Shown here in pieces: positions 43,290-53,954 of a DNA stretch of 64,000 nucleotides. How positions within the stretch are numbered: position 1 is the first letter of the stretch; every line of letters starts with the position of its first letter. A program made the position numbers and the translations under genes. The notes below the pieces were generated by a model, which was not told the origin of the DNA, did not search any database, and worked only from the letters and a program-made list of their open reading frames with translations. The DNA is from Atriophallophorus winterbourni (lineage: Eukaryota > Platyhelminthes > Trematoda > Plagiorchiida > Microphallidae), in contig JACCGJ010013535.1 in the NCBI GenBank assembly GCA_013407085.1, positions 1 to 64,000 on the forward strand, given 5' to 3'.

Positions 43290-45566
43290 CTATTTACTTT
43301 CGCATCAGTGCCAAGAGCCAGATTGTGGAGATTTCCACTTTATCCACATTATTGACCACCAGTCGACCTGCCTTAGCAATTTCGACCGCCTCCGCATGTA
43401 GGCATTCGCTATACGGTTTAATACCGAGTCTCAATATTGCCACATTGTCTAGTTGTACGCTGTGGCCCGTATCTAAAACGTGCTTCGCCAAGGCGGAAAC
43501 ACGAATAAGGAATTGATATTCCATCGCATCCCCGGATTGTCTCCGGACACGCTTTCGGTGTTCTCCGATTCTAGCGTGAATTTCCCTGAAAGTCTGCCCT
43601 ATGTAAACACCCGAACAGTCCTTGCAGTTTATTCTGTCGATGCTGTTCGTAACGCTAGAAAAGGCATCTTATCCTTGAGGTGCATCAGAACCGAACGGAT
43701 AGTTTTCCCTTTCTTATAAGTTACGCGTATGGCCGCCTTGTTCAAGATTCTACGTATCGCTTCAGATGTGCATTTTACATACGGTATACAAACTGTATCC
43801 CGCCAATGTTTCTCCGATTTTTCGGATGGGTATTTTACCTTCATCAATTGGCGTTTCACAAAACTTTTTGGATAACCGTCGTCTATGAGCTTCTGGCTAG
43901 CTTCACGGTGCGCCTGATTTCGCTCCCTTCCGTCGCTGCACAGGTGTTCTATCTTGTGGAAAATGGAACAAGCTATGGAACTGAAGACCTGTCTTGGTTG
44001 AGCAGAAGTGTATCGTACTACAGCATGTGTATCGATAGGTTTCCGATAGACAGAACGTTTATTTTCCCGTCAACATTTTGTGCTAAGCAGTCCAAAAATT
44101 GAAGAGTGCTTGTGCAAGATTCCACTTCCTTTGTGACAGTAAGACATGGCTCCATTTCATTTAAATATTTAAAGAAGGCCACTAACTGATCTCGCTTGAT
44201 GATAACAAATGTGTCATCAACATAGCGCCACCATAATTTTGGCTTGGACCCTTCATTGTTAAGGGCTTTGTTTTCGAAATGCTCCATAAACATGTTCGCA
44301 AGTACTGGAGATATCGGTGAACCCATTGCCAACCCTTCTTTTTGTCTAAATAATTGCCCATTAAATACGAAGTGGTTCATGCTAAGGCAGATCGATACAC
44401 CGTTGATAATTTGCTGGACGCTAAAGTTTGTGTGATCTGACAAATTGGCATCATATTCCAAGGCTCGTGTAGCTAGTTGTAACGCACGTATTGTATCGAC
44501 GTTGGTGAAAAAAGCGCTCACATCACAGCTAACCATTATTTCATCGTCATCTATTGTTACCGACTTTAAGCGTGCTGCAAAGTCTTGTGCGTTCTTGATG
44601 AACGAGGTTGTATTGCCGACTAAAGTTTTCAACAAATAAGCCAAATGTCTATCTAACTCGTGCGCAGGTGATCCGATACCGTCAACGATAGGTCTTACAG
44701 GAATGCTTTCTTTATGTATTTTAGGTAGGCCGTAGAACCTAGGAGTTAGAGTAGACTTGTGATACAGGTTATACCACAAGCTCTTTCCCAAACTCTCCTT
44801 AACGTCACGCAAATACCTTGAGACTACCGTTTCGCAATTATTCATTACATTTTTCATTTTACCATTATCTATCCGTTCATAATGGATAAGTGTACCCCAA
44901 CCTTGTCTAAATAGTCGCTTCTGTTCAAAATTACGGTGACTTTACTGTTGTCAGCCTTGGTAACGGCTATATTTGTATCTTGTTTCAGCGTAAGAAGTGC
45001 TTGTCTTTCGTGTGAAAATCAAGGTTTGCATCGACCTTTTTCTTGGTTTTTAATGACACCTGCGATACAGTTTCTCACCGCGTCTGCTTGTTCGTTAATG
45101 AGTCCATTTATTGATCCCTTAATACAGGGGATAATATCCTAGGTTTTCATTATGTTCTTACTTATGCAGACATTCGAGCCCTTCTCCAGCAATCTTTGTT
45201 CAGCTTGCGAAAGTTGTCGATTAGATAAATTCGAAACACTAGAACACTGGTTGCTAGATAATGACTTATTAGATTTAACTGAAGAACGTTTATTATAAAA
45301 CTCGAATAACTTATTGAACTTACGGTTTTGTCTTTCTCCTATTCGCCCCGTTTGTGTGGCCCAAACCTCCGCGTGTTTGCCACTAATTGTGCAGAAATCC
45401 GCTTCGGATAGTTCAACGCGCAGTTTCGACATCATTTTAGAAGCTTTCGATTGAGCGGCCAATAGGGTTTCATTGACCCGGTGGATCCTTTGTTTCAAAA
45501 ACACCTTGGATGCGCTTGCGGCAGCCTTTGTCGATTTGCGGGAATTATCCGAAGGTTTTACCACCA
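43290..45566 (-). pseudogene. Penelope RT plus GIY-YIG endonuclease, frameshifted
   Basis: In coding order: N-terminal domain 45566-45139 (KLRVELSEADFCTISGKHAE); linker with TKADNSKVTVILNRSDYLD after a stop; RT core 44857-44018 (YGLPKIHKESIPVRPIVDGI, VSCDVSAFFTNVDT, GLAMGSPISPVLANMFMEHF, WWRYVDDTFVIIKRDQL, TLQFLDCLAQ); thumb/linker 43859-43629 (TVCIPYVKCTSEAIRRIL); and GIY-YIG nuclease 43620-43294 (CKDCSGVYIGQTFREIHARI, GEHRKRVRRQ, ALAKHVLDTGHSV). The catalytic YVDD and the nuclease GVYIG, Arg and His appear intact. At least three frame breaks (near 45140, 44870 and 43657) prevent a full product. The reading frame continues beyond the RTE: codons at about 47908-47975 give IFNLRCKQRGVIPRDLVV, joining directly to KPSDNSRKS. 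Confidence 0.88.
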
Positions 45567-47897
45567 TCCATAAAATAACCTGGTCTTCTCCAGACGGCAG
45601 AACAGAAAGTCAGATTGATCACATGATGATAAATGGTATATGGAGGCGCTCGTTACAAGTTGTGAGGGTTATGCGTGGTGCCGATATTGGTAGCGACCAT
45701 TTCCTGGTCGTGGGAAAGATTTGTTTGAAACTGAGAAGAGCAAATATCGGAATTCAGCGCAGCTCACGGTTGAATGTGAATAAGCTGAGTAATGAGGCCA
45801 CGAGGAAAGCTTTTGGCAACATACTGAGAGTGGAAATCAACGCCCGACCCAAGGATTCAATGACAATTGATGTTTTCAACCGCACACTAAAGGCAGTCGG
45901 AGAAAAAGTTCTCGGGTACAGACAGAGGGGCAAAGCTTCGTGGATTTTGCCGAAAACCTGGCAACTCATAGAAGAGAGAAAATATATAAAGAAACGCATG
46001 CTGAGCAAGAATCCGTCTATTGAAAGGAATGCAATCACTGAAGAGTATAGAATGAAAGACAAAGAGGTTAACAAATCAGCGAGGAAAGACAAGAGACGGT
46101 ATGTGGAAAACCTGACACAACAAGCAGAAGAGGCGTGCTGAATGAATGATTTGAGAACGTTATATCAGATTAATCGAAAGCTCTGCTATCGTAGTCAGGC
46201 AAGCAATCAACAAGTGAGGACCCAGGGTGGAGATGTGATAACTGATGCGAAAGAAGAGTTAGTCAGATGGCGAGAACATTTCGAGCTCATTCTAAATCGC
46301 CCACCGCCTCAAACCAACGTCGATATACCTGAGGCAGCTACAGACCTTGACGTCAACACAGACCCCATCAGCCTCCAAGAGGTGCAATTTGCTATCCAGA
46401 GGTTGAAAAATGGGAAGGCACCAGGTGACGATGGAGTGTATGCCGAACTGCTCAAGGCGGAAACCGAAGAGACACCGAAAGTTTTGCGAGACCTATTCCA
46501 GAACATCTGGGATACTGAGCAGATACCGGACGCCTGGCGTTCGGGTACTATAATCAAACTTCCGAAGAAAGGTGACTTGAGCTACTGCACCAATTGGCGA
46601 GGTATTACGCTTCTATCAGTCACGAGCAAAGTATTCTGCCGCATCATTCTCCGACGTGTCTCCAATGCAGTTGATTCCATTTTACGACAAGAGCAAGCCG
46701 GGTTCAGGAAAGGAAAATCTTGCATTGACCAAATCTTTGTCCTCCGTCAGATCCTAGAGCAGACACATGAATGGAATGCAGAGCTATGTGTGGCCTACAT
46801 AGACTTTCAGAAGGCTTTCGATAGCGTTCACCGACCAGTGTTATGGAAAATCCTCCGTCATTACGGTATACCATCAAAGATAGTAAATCTCATAAAAGCC
46901 TTTTATGAGAAGTTTGAATGCCAAGTCGCTCACAATGGAATGCTCACTCAGAAGTTTGAGGTTCGTACGGGAGTGAGGCAAGGATGTATCCTCTCACCGA
47001 TACTCTTCTCTCTAACAATAGACTGGATTATGAGACAGGTGACCGATGGCAGGGCAGCAGGCATTCCATGGACCCCAGCGGGACCGCTAGAAGACCTGAA
47101 CTATGCGGATGATGTTGCCCTCTTGGCATGCAAGATCAGTGACATCCAGAGCAAGAGCGATCGACTATCCGAAATTGGCAAGACGGTGGGTTTAGAAATT
47201 AACGCTGGCAAATCGGAGGTAATGCGGAAGAATGTTCCGGAGCAACCACCAGTGTTCGTGGACGGTCAACCGCTCAGTGAGGTTACAGATACAGTCTACC
47301 TTGGGAGCAAACTGACTGTAAACGGTGACTGTGAAGATGAGGTCAGGAGAAGGATCGGGAAGGCGAACCAAGCATTCTGCATGCTGAATTCCATTTGGAA
47401 ATCCTCCGCTCTCAGCATTAACACGAAGATCAGACTCTTCAAGAGCAACGTTCTGAGTGTGTTGCTGTATGCATCGGAATGCTGGAAGACGACCGCTGCC
47501 ATTGAGCGCAGAATGAACGTGTTTCAAACTAAGTGCTTGAGAAGGATTCTTCGAATTTTTTGGCCACACACCATTTCGAATGAAGAGCTCCTGAGAAAAA
47601 CTGGTCTGGAGGTGGTATCTACCGTAGTCAAAAGACGACGGTGGAGATGGTTCGGGCATGTCTGCAGGATGGATCCCAGTTCGCATACGAAGGTAGCCAT
47701 TCACTGGCGTCCGCAAGGTAAACGAAAAAGGGGACGGCCCAAGGAAACTTGGCGCAGAACGTTGGAACGCGAACTACATGCACAAGGATTCACGGTGCAG
47801 ACGGCAACAGAAGCAGCGGCAGACCGGAACCACTGGCGTGAAGTTGTTTTCGCCTCATGTGCCACCCGGCACGGAGAATACTGAGTGAGTGAGTGAG
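45567..47897 (+). mobile_element. RTE-clade LINE nested in the Penelope element
   Basis: 5'-truncated RTE bounded by a perfect 10-bp target-site duplication, TTTACCACCA (45557-45566 and 47898-47907). It starts in the endonuclease C-terminal part (KITWSSPDGRTESQIDHMMI, GADIGSDHFLVV, 45570-45720) and ends with a four-copy TGAG tail (47882-47897), the short-repeat tail typical of RTE elements. The reading frame from 45567 to 47884 has a single defect, an in-frame TGA at 46139-46141. This is the youngest-looking large element in the window. Confidence 0.92.
46142..47884 (+). CDS. RTE reverse transcriptase ORF (580 codons, no break)
   Basis: Reverse transcriptase of an RTE-type LINE that would copy its RNA at a nicked chromosomal target. 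Domains in order: NRKLCYRSQASNQQVRTQGG (linker); RLKNGKAPGDDGVYAELLKA (near residues 95-115); PDAWRSGTIIKLPKKGDLSY and NWRGITLLSVTSKVF; QAGFRKGKSCIDQIFVLRQI; first catalytic Asp in AYIDFQKAFDSVH; TGVRQGCILSPILF; catalytic YADDVALLA (near residue 323). The C-terminal region carries LLYASECWKTTAAIERRMNV, RRWRWFGHVCRMDPSSHTKV and GKRKRGRPKETWRRTLEREL. The listed start is just the first Met after the TGA at 46139; the natural protein would continue upstream into the endonuclease. Function in the cell is doubtful because the element is 5'-truncated. Confidence 0.88.
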   Translation: MNDLRTLYQINRKLCYRSQASNQQVRTQGGDVITDAKEELVRWREHFELILNRPPPQTNVDIPEAATDLDVNTDPISLQEVQFAIQRLKNGKAPGDDGVYAELLKAETEETPKVLRDLFQNIWDTEQIPDAWRSGTIIKLPKKGDLSYCTNWRGITLLSVTSKVFCRIILRRVSNAVDSILRQEQAGFRKGKSCIDQIFVLRQILEQTHEWNAELCVAYIDFQKAFDSVHRPVLWKILRHYGIPSKIVNLIKAFYEKFECQVAHNGMLTQKFEVRTGVRQGCILSPILFSLTIDWIMRQVTDGRAAGIPWTPAGPLEDLNYADDVALLACKISDIQSKSDRLSEIGKTVGLEINAGKSEVMRKNVPEQPPVFVDGQPLSEVTDTVYLGSKLTVNGDCEDEVRRRIGKANQAFCMLNSIWKSSALSINTKIRLFKSNVLSVLLYASECWKTTAAIERRMNVFQTKCLRRILRIFWPHTISNEELLRKTGLEVVSTVVKRRRWRWFGHVCRMDPSSHTKVAIHWRPQGKRKRGRPKETWRRTLERELHAQGFTVQTATEAAADRNHWREVVFASCATRHGEY

Positions 47898-48168
47898 TTT
47901 ACCACCAGATCCCTTGGTATTACACCGCGCTGCTTGCAACGAAGGTTGAAGATGTGGTGGCGGGCAGCTGTGTTAACAGACCTTGACCGTGTTCACTTGT
48001 ATCAGATTGATTTGGATACACACTGTGAGGAAAATTGACCACTGATCCTGGTCATTCCCATGAAACGTGACACACTGTAGGCGTATTAAAGGCTGTTTAG
48101 CGGTAAGGTCAAATAAGTGGTGGTGAGTTGACTACAACTTAATCATGTTCCCTGTCCTGACTATCACC

Positions 48169-48214
48169 TTTGGTCTAACGAAGCTTCTGTGTCAGAAGTG
48201 AAACGTTACCCAAA
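48169..48214 (+). ncRNA. Hammerhead-like motif, Penelope 5' terminal repeat
   Basis: Inverted partner of 42945-42988. It reads TTTGGT, CTAACGA (G5 to A), CTTCTG-tgt-CAGAAG, GAAAC, GTT, ACCCAA. The G5 change should abolish catalysis; the left copy keeps G5. Confidence 0.5.
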
Positions 48215-48430
48215 AACAACTCTAACCGATTACACTCAAATTTTTTCGCACTATTGCAGGCATTTTATTTATTTAGAAAAATTCATCTTGATGTAAACAA
48301 TCTCTATTCATAAATTAATCTTCGGCACACAGATTAAATTGTAAAATTATTTGTGTACCAGCACAATATTATCTCTAAACTAGATATTATATCAAAGTAA
48401 TGTGTTGCTCACATTTCCATTCCTCACACA

Positions 48431-48468
48431 CCACTACCGGTTTCAGGCTGTTTGCCATCATCAGGTGG
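48431..48468 (-). ncRNA. Hammerhead ribozyme-like core (A)
   Basis: CCAC, CTGATGA, stem II GGC-aaaca-GCC with U against U at 10.1-11.1, GAAA, CCGG, TA, GTGG. All catalytic core bases are present; the closing pair of stem II is not canonical. Confidence 0.6.
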
Positions 48469-48672
48469 AGACAGTAAGATCAGGTTCAGTGAGCCTTGAA
48501 ACAGTGGATTAAAGGTAAACAAGGTTATACTTGTATGCCAACTGTTATATAGGGTTCGTACAACGAACCACGATGTTCAGACACGGAATCACAAAGTGAT
48601 TCTTGGTCAAGCACTCGAGGCGCTTATGGATGACCAAAGTAATGTGTTGCTCACATCCCCATCCCTTACACA

Positions 48673-48710
48673 CCACTACCGGTTTCAGGCTGTTTGACAT
48701 CGTCAGGTGG
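48673..48710 (-). ncRNA. Hammerhead ribozyme-like core (A)
   Basis: CCAC, CTGACGA, stem II TGTC-aaaca-GCCT with one mismatch more than its neighbour, GAAA, CCGG, TA, GTGG. Confidence 0.5.
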
Positions 48711-49049
48711 AGACAGTAATATCAGGTTCAGTGAGCCTTGAAACAGTGAAAACAGTACGAACCCTATATAACAGTTGGCATACAAGTATAAACTTGTTTA
48801 GATATTATATCGTTAGTAAATGGCAGTCAAATGATGCGCTCCTCTAAACTATCACGTATCCACTAACTACTCAATGTTAAATGTATCATTTCTAAAATCG
48901 ACCCTTGAAATTAAACATGTGATTTGAAATATTTGAAGGAATTTCTCACTTGATCTGCATGTGCGTTTCATGATTTGAAGCGGGGCTACTAAAAAGTAAA
49001 CTGCTTTGCTTCACACACGCTCACACACTGGGTGATGCTTACACACATA

Positions 49050-49057
49050 TATATAAA
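49050..49057 (+). promoter_or_regulatory. TATA box of DLC-a, unit 3
   Basis: TATATAAA 63 nt before the ATG at 49113, as in unit 1. Confidence 0.75.
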
Positions 49058-49112
49058 TTGTGTGAAATACACAGAGCAAAACTATTCAAAATTCGTCACG
49101 ACTCAAAGAATC

Positions 49113-49460
49113 ATGGATAAACGGAAAGCGGTGATCAAGAATGCCGACATGTCGAAGGAAATGCAAGAAGATGCCGTGAACACAGCTGCATATGCTATGG
49201 ACAAATTCCAACTGGAAAAAGATATCGCGGCTCATTTGAAAAAAGAGTTTGATCGAAAATATCATCCGACTTGGCACTGTATTGTTGGAAAGAATTTCGG
49301 CAGGTAGGTATCCCGAAATATTACATTAAGTTTTGGATAATTTTGACAATGAAATTCCATTTCACTTCGGTTTTTTTATTTCAGCTACTTCACGCATGAA
49401 ACAAATTTCGTTTATTTCCATTTGCAAAATCGGGCATTCTTGCTGTTCAAGTCAGGTTAA
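49113..49460 (+). CDS. Dynein light chain LC8-type, DLC-a (unit 3)
   Basis: Exons 49113-49303 and 49385-49460 flank an 81-bp GT-AG phase-2 intron. The product is 88 residues, one fewer than the unit 1 copy because a Gln codon is absent in exon 2. Exon 1: [20 protein letters not shown], then [20 protein letters not shown] and [12 protein letters not shown]. Exon 2: [20 protein letters not shown] then [14 protein letters not shown] and the C-terminal FKSG match the canonical LC8 pattern better than the unit 1 copy does. An upstream in-frame Met at 49032 lies before the TATA box and is not the start. Confidence 0.95.
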
Positions 49461-49506
49461 TCGAATGACGTTGGTCATGCACGTCCTCTTTCAATGTCGT
49501 TGGAAA

Positions 49507-49512
49507 AATAAA
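49507..49512 (+). terminator. Polyadenylation signal of DLC-a, unit 3
   Basis: AATAAA 47 nt after the stop codon, the same distance as in unit 1. Confidence 0.6.
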
Positions 49513-49742
49513 TTTTATTTGAATAGATTTGGTCAAACTTTCAAGCAAATATCTTAAGGGTCGGAATGCGGTGAAAAATTTATCTGTTTTGATTGATTGA
49601 GTTAATTTTCATCCAATAACTAATAGTTGGCCAAATGGGGATAAAAGTATAAGTTTTAAACTGGTTCTAATGATAGGATACTGAACGATGCAAACGTTGA
49701 TTTTGATTTAAAATTGGCGACATTTTAGCGGAGCAATTGTGC

Positions 49743-52376
49743 GATTCAAGATTCAAGATTCAAGATTCATGGTTGAAAAAGAAATTAACTTTACAATAAC
49801 CACAGGGTGGAAATATATAAGTATATATAAGTATAAATAAAATATAAATAAATAAATATATATATAAGTATAAATAAAATCAAAATCAATAGGACGATGA
49901 TAGCTTATTAATAGTTTGGGGCAAAATTCGGATTAGCTCTCATATAATCGTCAAGTTCTGATTTGAATATAGATAAACTGTTTGAGCTTACCAAATCGGA
50001 AGGTAGGGAATTCCAAGCAAAGCACACATTCGCACCGAATAAAAATAACCGCGGCAGTTCCGTTTGGAATGTCGTATTTCCAACTTGCAACCATGGCCAC
50101 GACTGTTGCTGGAAGTTCGAAGGTGGAATAATATATCCAGGGGGTGGGAAACAGTAGTGAGTATGCGATAATGAGATCACCTCGCATTCTCCTTTGTGCA
50201 AGTGTCCATATTTCCAGTCGTCTGAGTCGCCCGGCGAATGGCATATTTTCGAGACCAATGACAAGCTTAGAATCTCTCCGGTATATGCGATCCAGGAGTA
50301 AGATGTCTTTTTGAAGCCATGGTGTCCAGGCTTGTGCGGCATAGTCTAGAACCGGGTGTATATATGTAATCATCGTGAGGAAAACACCCCGGGGAAAAAC
50401 GTCCAAATGTCCGCCGTAACATGCCGAGCTGCCGAGACGCGGTTCGTAAAAGGTTTCGCATTGTAGACCATTTTTTAAACTGCCGCAAATCCACACACCG
50501 TGGTCCTTCTCTTCTTGGGTGTGCTCCAGGTTTATGTCGCCGAGCTTGTATGGATAGGAAAAGCCAAGGTCACGACCAATCTGAATCATCTTCGACTTTT
50601 GCTTATTCAATGACGGTTTATTTTCAGATGACCAGTTGTACAAAGCACTCAAATCGTTTTGCAGCAAGATACAATCGTCAGCATTTCTGATTTGCCTCCA
50701 TACTTTTATATCGTCAGCAAACAAAACCATCTTAATATCATTTAGTAGTGGTAAATCGTTCATATAGACTAGAAACAGTATTGGTTCGAACACTGAGCCT
50801 TGTGAAACTCCGCTAGTGACATCGATGTTCTTCAATAATAGGCCGTCCACACGAACTCGGGTGTTTCTGTTGCTGAGGTAATCTCTTAACAATTCGTATA
50901 ATCTTCCAACACCACCGTGTTTCTTTAGCTTGTACAAGTGTAAATTGTGATCAACTCTGTCGAGCGCTTTAAAAATGCCCGGGTAGCACGCTTGAATACA
51001 GCCCCCCGCATCTACAATCCTCGACCAATCGTCTAAGCTTGTCAGCAAATTTGTTAGACAAGAGCGATTTCTACGAAATCCATGCCGAAAGTTGATTCGT
51101 TTCCAGATGTCGCAGGATTTCTGCGTTTATTATTCGCTCAAAAACTTTTGATACCGAAGACAGCAAGGTCACCGGCTTGTAATTTTTAACATCAGAATGG
51201 CAACCACCTTTGTGAATGGGTACTATTTGTCCCAGTTTCCAGTCTTCTGGCATTACGCCAGGTTGGATCGAATTATTAATCATGCAAGATAGAGTTTCAG
51301 TTAGCTGCTCATGACAGGTTTTGAGCAGCTTTGGAGTTATATCGTCTGGTCCTAGAGATTTCTTTACGCTTAATTTTCGTAAGCGCTGCGCTACCTCCAT
51401 CGGAGTAATTAATACTTCACTCAAGGTCGGTCGGTGAAGTCGAACGATTGGTTTCTGATCAGGCTCCGTGGATTTCGGCGCAAAAACGCCAGCATAGAAG
51501 TCTGCTAACAGGTCAGCGGTCTGATTCATGGATTCTGTGAAGCCGGACGAAGTTTTTGGGGAGAAGACTCCTGGTTTAATATTCATTTGTCGTTTACAAG
51601 TCTATACAAGAGCTTCGGATTCTGGTGCATCTGAGAAATCAATTGCGATTGGAACGCTTGTTTATCATCTCGAATTAAGCTGATAACTTTGTTTCGCAGT
51701 CGTGTAAATTTTGCCCAAGAATCAGCTGTGTTGGTAGCCTTGTGAAACTCCCTTGCTACTGCCCTTTGTTTCATCCACTTTTTAGTCCTGCGTCGTAAAG
51801 AAAATTTATTACGTTGAAACGTTTTCTTCAAAACAAACATTGAATGTTCTCCTAATATAGATTTTAGGTGCTGAAAGAAAGATCGCCAATAAATATTCAA
51901 ATCGGAGTAATCCAGTTGTGCGAAACCAGTGCTTTGTAACTCGGCACACAGAGCACGGTAGTTCACCCTTCTGACGCATTTTGTCCCCTCACTGTTGCGC
52001 CTAGCGCTACAAACGTACTCGAATTCTAGGACAACGTGATCGCTTCGTCCGATCGGCGGTTTATAAACGACATTCTCAACAGTTGTGGGATCTGATGTAA
52101 GTATAAGGTTCAAGGTAGACGGCTGGTCTGATCATCTCATACGAGTAAATCCAAAAACGTGGTTTTAAAGGGGTGCGTAATCCAAAACGAATCTAAGTTC
52201 ATTTTCAAGTGTCTCTGGTGGATGATCATTCCGTCTATAGAGCTGGGGACAGTTAAAATCCCCATTATTTATATTTTAGTATGGTACCGCGTTCTTACAT
52301 AGCGCAATGCATTGATCAGTTTATTGTTCAGGTCGAAAGTTGCTGTTAGGAAGAAATTTGTATGCAATCGCTTCAA
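49743..52376 (-). mobile_element. CR1-type LINE, unit 3 copy
   Basis: Counterpart of 3643-6253. The palm and C-terminal parts are fused in one long frame here (49951-51048, 365 codons: FKALDRVDHNLHLYKLKKHG, SGVSQGS, FADDIKVWRQ, LDYAAQAWTPWLQKDILLLD), where unit 1 has a break. The endonuclease end (52113-51583) is identical in protein sequence to unit 1, and the RT N-terminal part (51586-51071) differs at about one residue. An extra stop interrupts the region near 52270. The tail has three GATTCAA repeats at 49743. Confidence 0.87.
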
Positions 52377-52387
52377 GCAGTTCTAGG

Positions 52388-52470
52388 GAAACCTATCACT
52401 TCAGATACAAAAGCTTCGTCAGACCAAGATTGATAGTCAAGACCACGAGCATGAAAGGATCTAACCTATT
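52388..52470 (-). mobile_element. Penelope terminal-repeat fragment, unit 3 copy
   Basis: Same solo terminal fragment as 6265-6345, next to the CR1 5' end. It is followed to 53225 by spacer identical to 6346-7100 with no recognised gene. Confidence 0.5.
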
Positions 52471-53228
52471 TCACACAATTTTCTTTCCATTATTAATGCC
52501 CGGTCGGTTGCAAACATATTCCAATTAATTTCTGTTTCGCTAAGAGAATAAATAAATTTTATGCATAAAGTCTTCTCTGTTCTCTCAAAAATCTGGGGCA
52601 GATATTTCAAAACAGATCCGGGCGGAATTCTTATTTCGTGGAAGCTTGCTGCAGTTGTGACACAAAATCGGCGAAAGCTTGATCTCAATTAGGTATGCGA
52701 TGGTGTAAAATATAACGAGCAAAACAAAAAGTGGAAAGCAAAATTTTGCATTTTAAACAGATAGGGAGGTGAATTTCATAAAAAAATAAATCTGGTTCAA
52801 TAAGATTGTGATTAGTTTTTGTCACTTCGTTAAAAATACAATGTTCCCACTGTAAATTATTCAAAACTCAAAATTCACACATTTTAATGACAGAGAAACT
52901 AATTAACTAAAATAAATATTAACACATTTGGCTACTAAATACATGGTTATAAACATAATATTGAATGATATCTGTTTGAAGGAAAATGTGTATTACAAGG
53001 GCTCGTCATTTCGAAGGGGATTCCATTTATAATTTGAATATAAGATCATTCCTTTTACACGATGGAAACGATTCACATTCAGTTCTCTTGGATTACAAAG
53101 GTATGTATTGCCGAGAAAGTGACCTGCTCTGCAGGACGAAGTTTATTGTATTTTTTATCTGTATGCCGATCCAGATGAGTTCACATATCACATAGGTTCG
53201 CATGTCATTGAAAATTGCAGGGAAAAAT

Positions 53229-53954
53229 AAGTTTTGTGTGTCTGGATATCCTCTAGTATAAAAACATCAATTCAAACTAACAGTGCCCTTAAAAAAGCAA
53301 CACGTGTTCTAAATCTACTCAAACGGGTATTTGGAAAACTTTCGCCCAAGATATTCCCAAGGATCATAAATACATTCTTGAGACCAGTCATCGAATACGG
53401 TGTGCAGTCATGGTCTCCGTGGCTCAAGAGGGATGTGGAATTTACGCAGCGAATCAACCACCGCTCAACAAAACTAATTATCAGCATCCGGAAACCCATA
53501 TAAAGAAATGATAGCTCAACTGAATCTGTTCGACTTTCCCTATCAACGAATCAGAGGAGAACTTAACTAACTTTACAAAACATTCGTTACCCCGAACCAT
53601 CCCTCACAGGATTAATTTACACGAAAGGAAACGAGAAATTATCGGACCCATGAATATGTGCTGGTGGTACCCCATTCCCGCCTGAATCGTAGAAGTTATT
53701 TTTACTCTGTCAGTGTCTGTTTTACTTGGAACAGTTTATTTTCAACCGATGCTCACGCCACTAACTTGCATGACTTTAAAACGAAATTAGACGAATTTTT
53801 ATTGCATTATTCTTTTCCAGAACATTTATATAATGTGTTATCTATTTCCTTATATTTTTTATACACTTAAATTTTAATTTTTGCTATCCTATGGTTGTTG
53901 GTAAGCATGTTGCTTTTTAGACCACTAAAACCTTGAATTAACTTGAATTAGCTT
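53229..53954 (+). mobile_element. CR1-type LINE 3' fragment, unit 3 copy
   Basis: Counterpart of 7105-7830 with a few substitutions (for example NAT to KAT in SALKKATRVLNLLKRVFG). The half hammerhead relic follows at 53955. Confidence 0.75.

Larger units (their letters stand above)
42945..48214 (-). mobile_element. Penelope-like element with inverted ends, interrupted by an RTE
   Basis: Minus-strand Penelope-like element. Left end 42945-43195 and right end about 47975-48214 are inverted copies sharing the hammerhead-like core, 'gatagtcagga', 'ttatttgaccttaccgc' and 'cagtgtgtcacgtttc'. Without the nested RTE (45567-47897) the element is about 2.9 kb. Units 1 and 4 lack it: they read 'gaaaacctatcgctg' directly into 'aattttatttattt'. 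The sequences flanking both ends contain AACCGATT (near 42864 and 48224), a possible short target-site duplication. Confidence 0.88.
48380..48800 (-). repeat. Tandem pair of subfamily A hammerhead monomers
   Basis: Two minus-strand monomers with cores 242 bp apart (48431 and 48673), matching the 241-bp spacing in the 25 kb array. They lie between 'actagatattatatc' and 'tagatattatatcg', apparently a duplicated target of about 13 bp (TAGATATTATATC near 48380 and 48799). Unit 1 has the undivided site near 2700. Confidence 0.8.

Noticed and set aside
47192..47716. 174-codon antisense open frame opposite the RTE RT
   Set aside because: It lies wholly antisense to well-supported RT codons and has no recognisable domain.
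49032..49112. Upstream in-frame Met extending DLC-a of unit 3 by 27 residues
   Set aside because: It lies upstream of the TATA box at 49050, and the extension has no counterpart in the unit 1 gene or in LC8 proteins.
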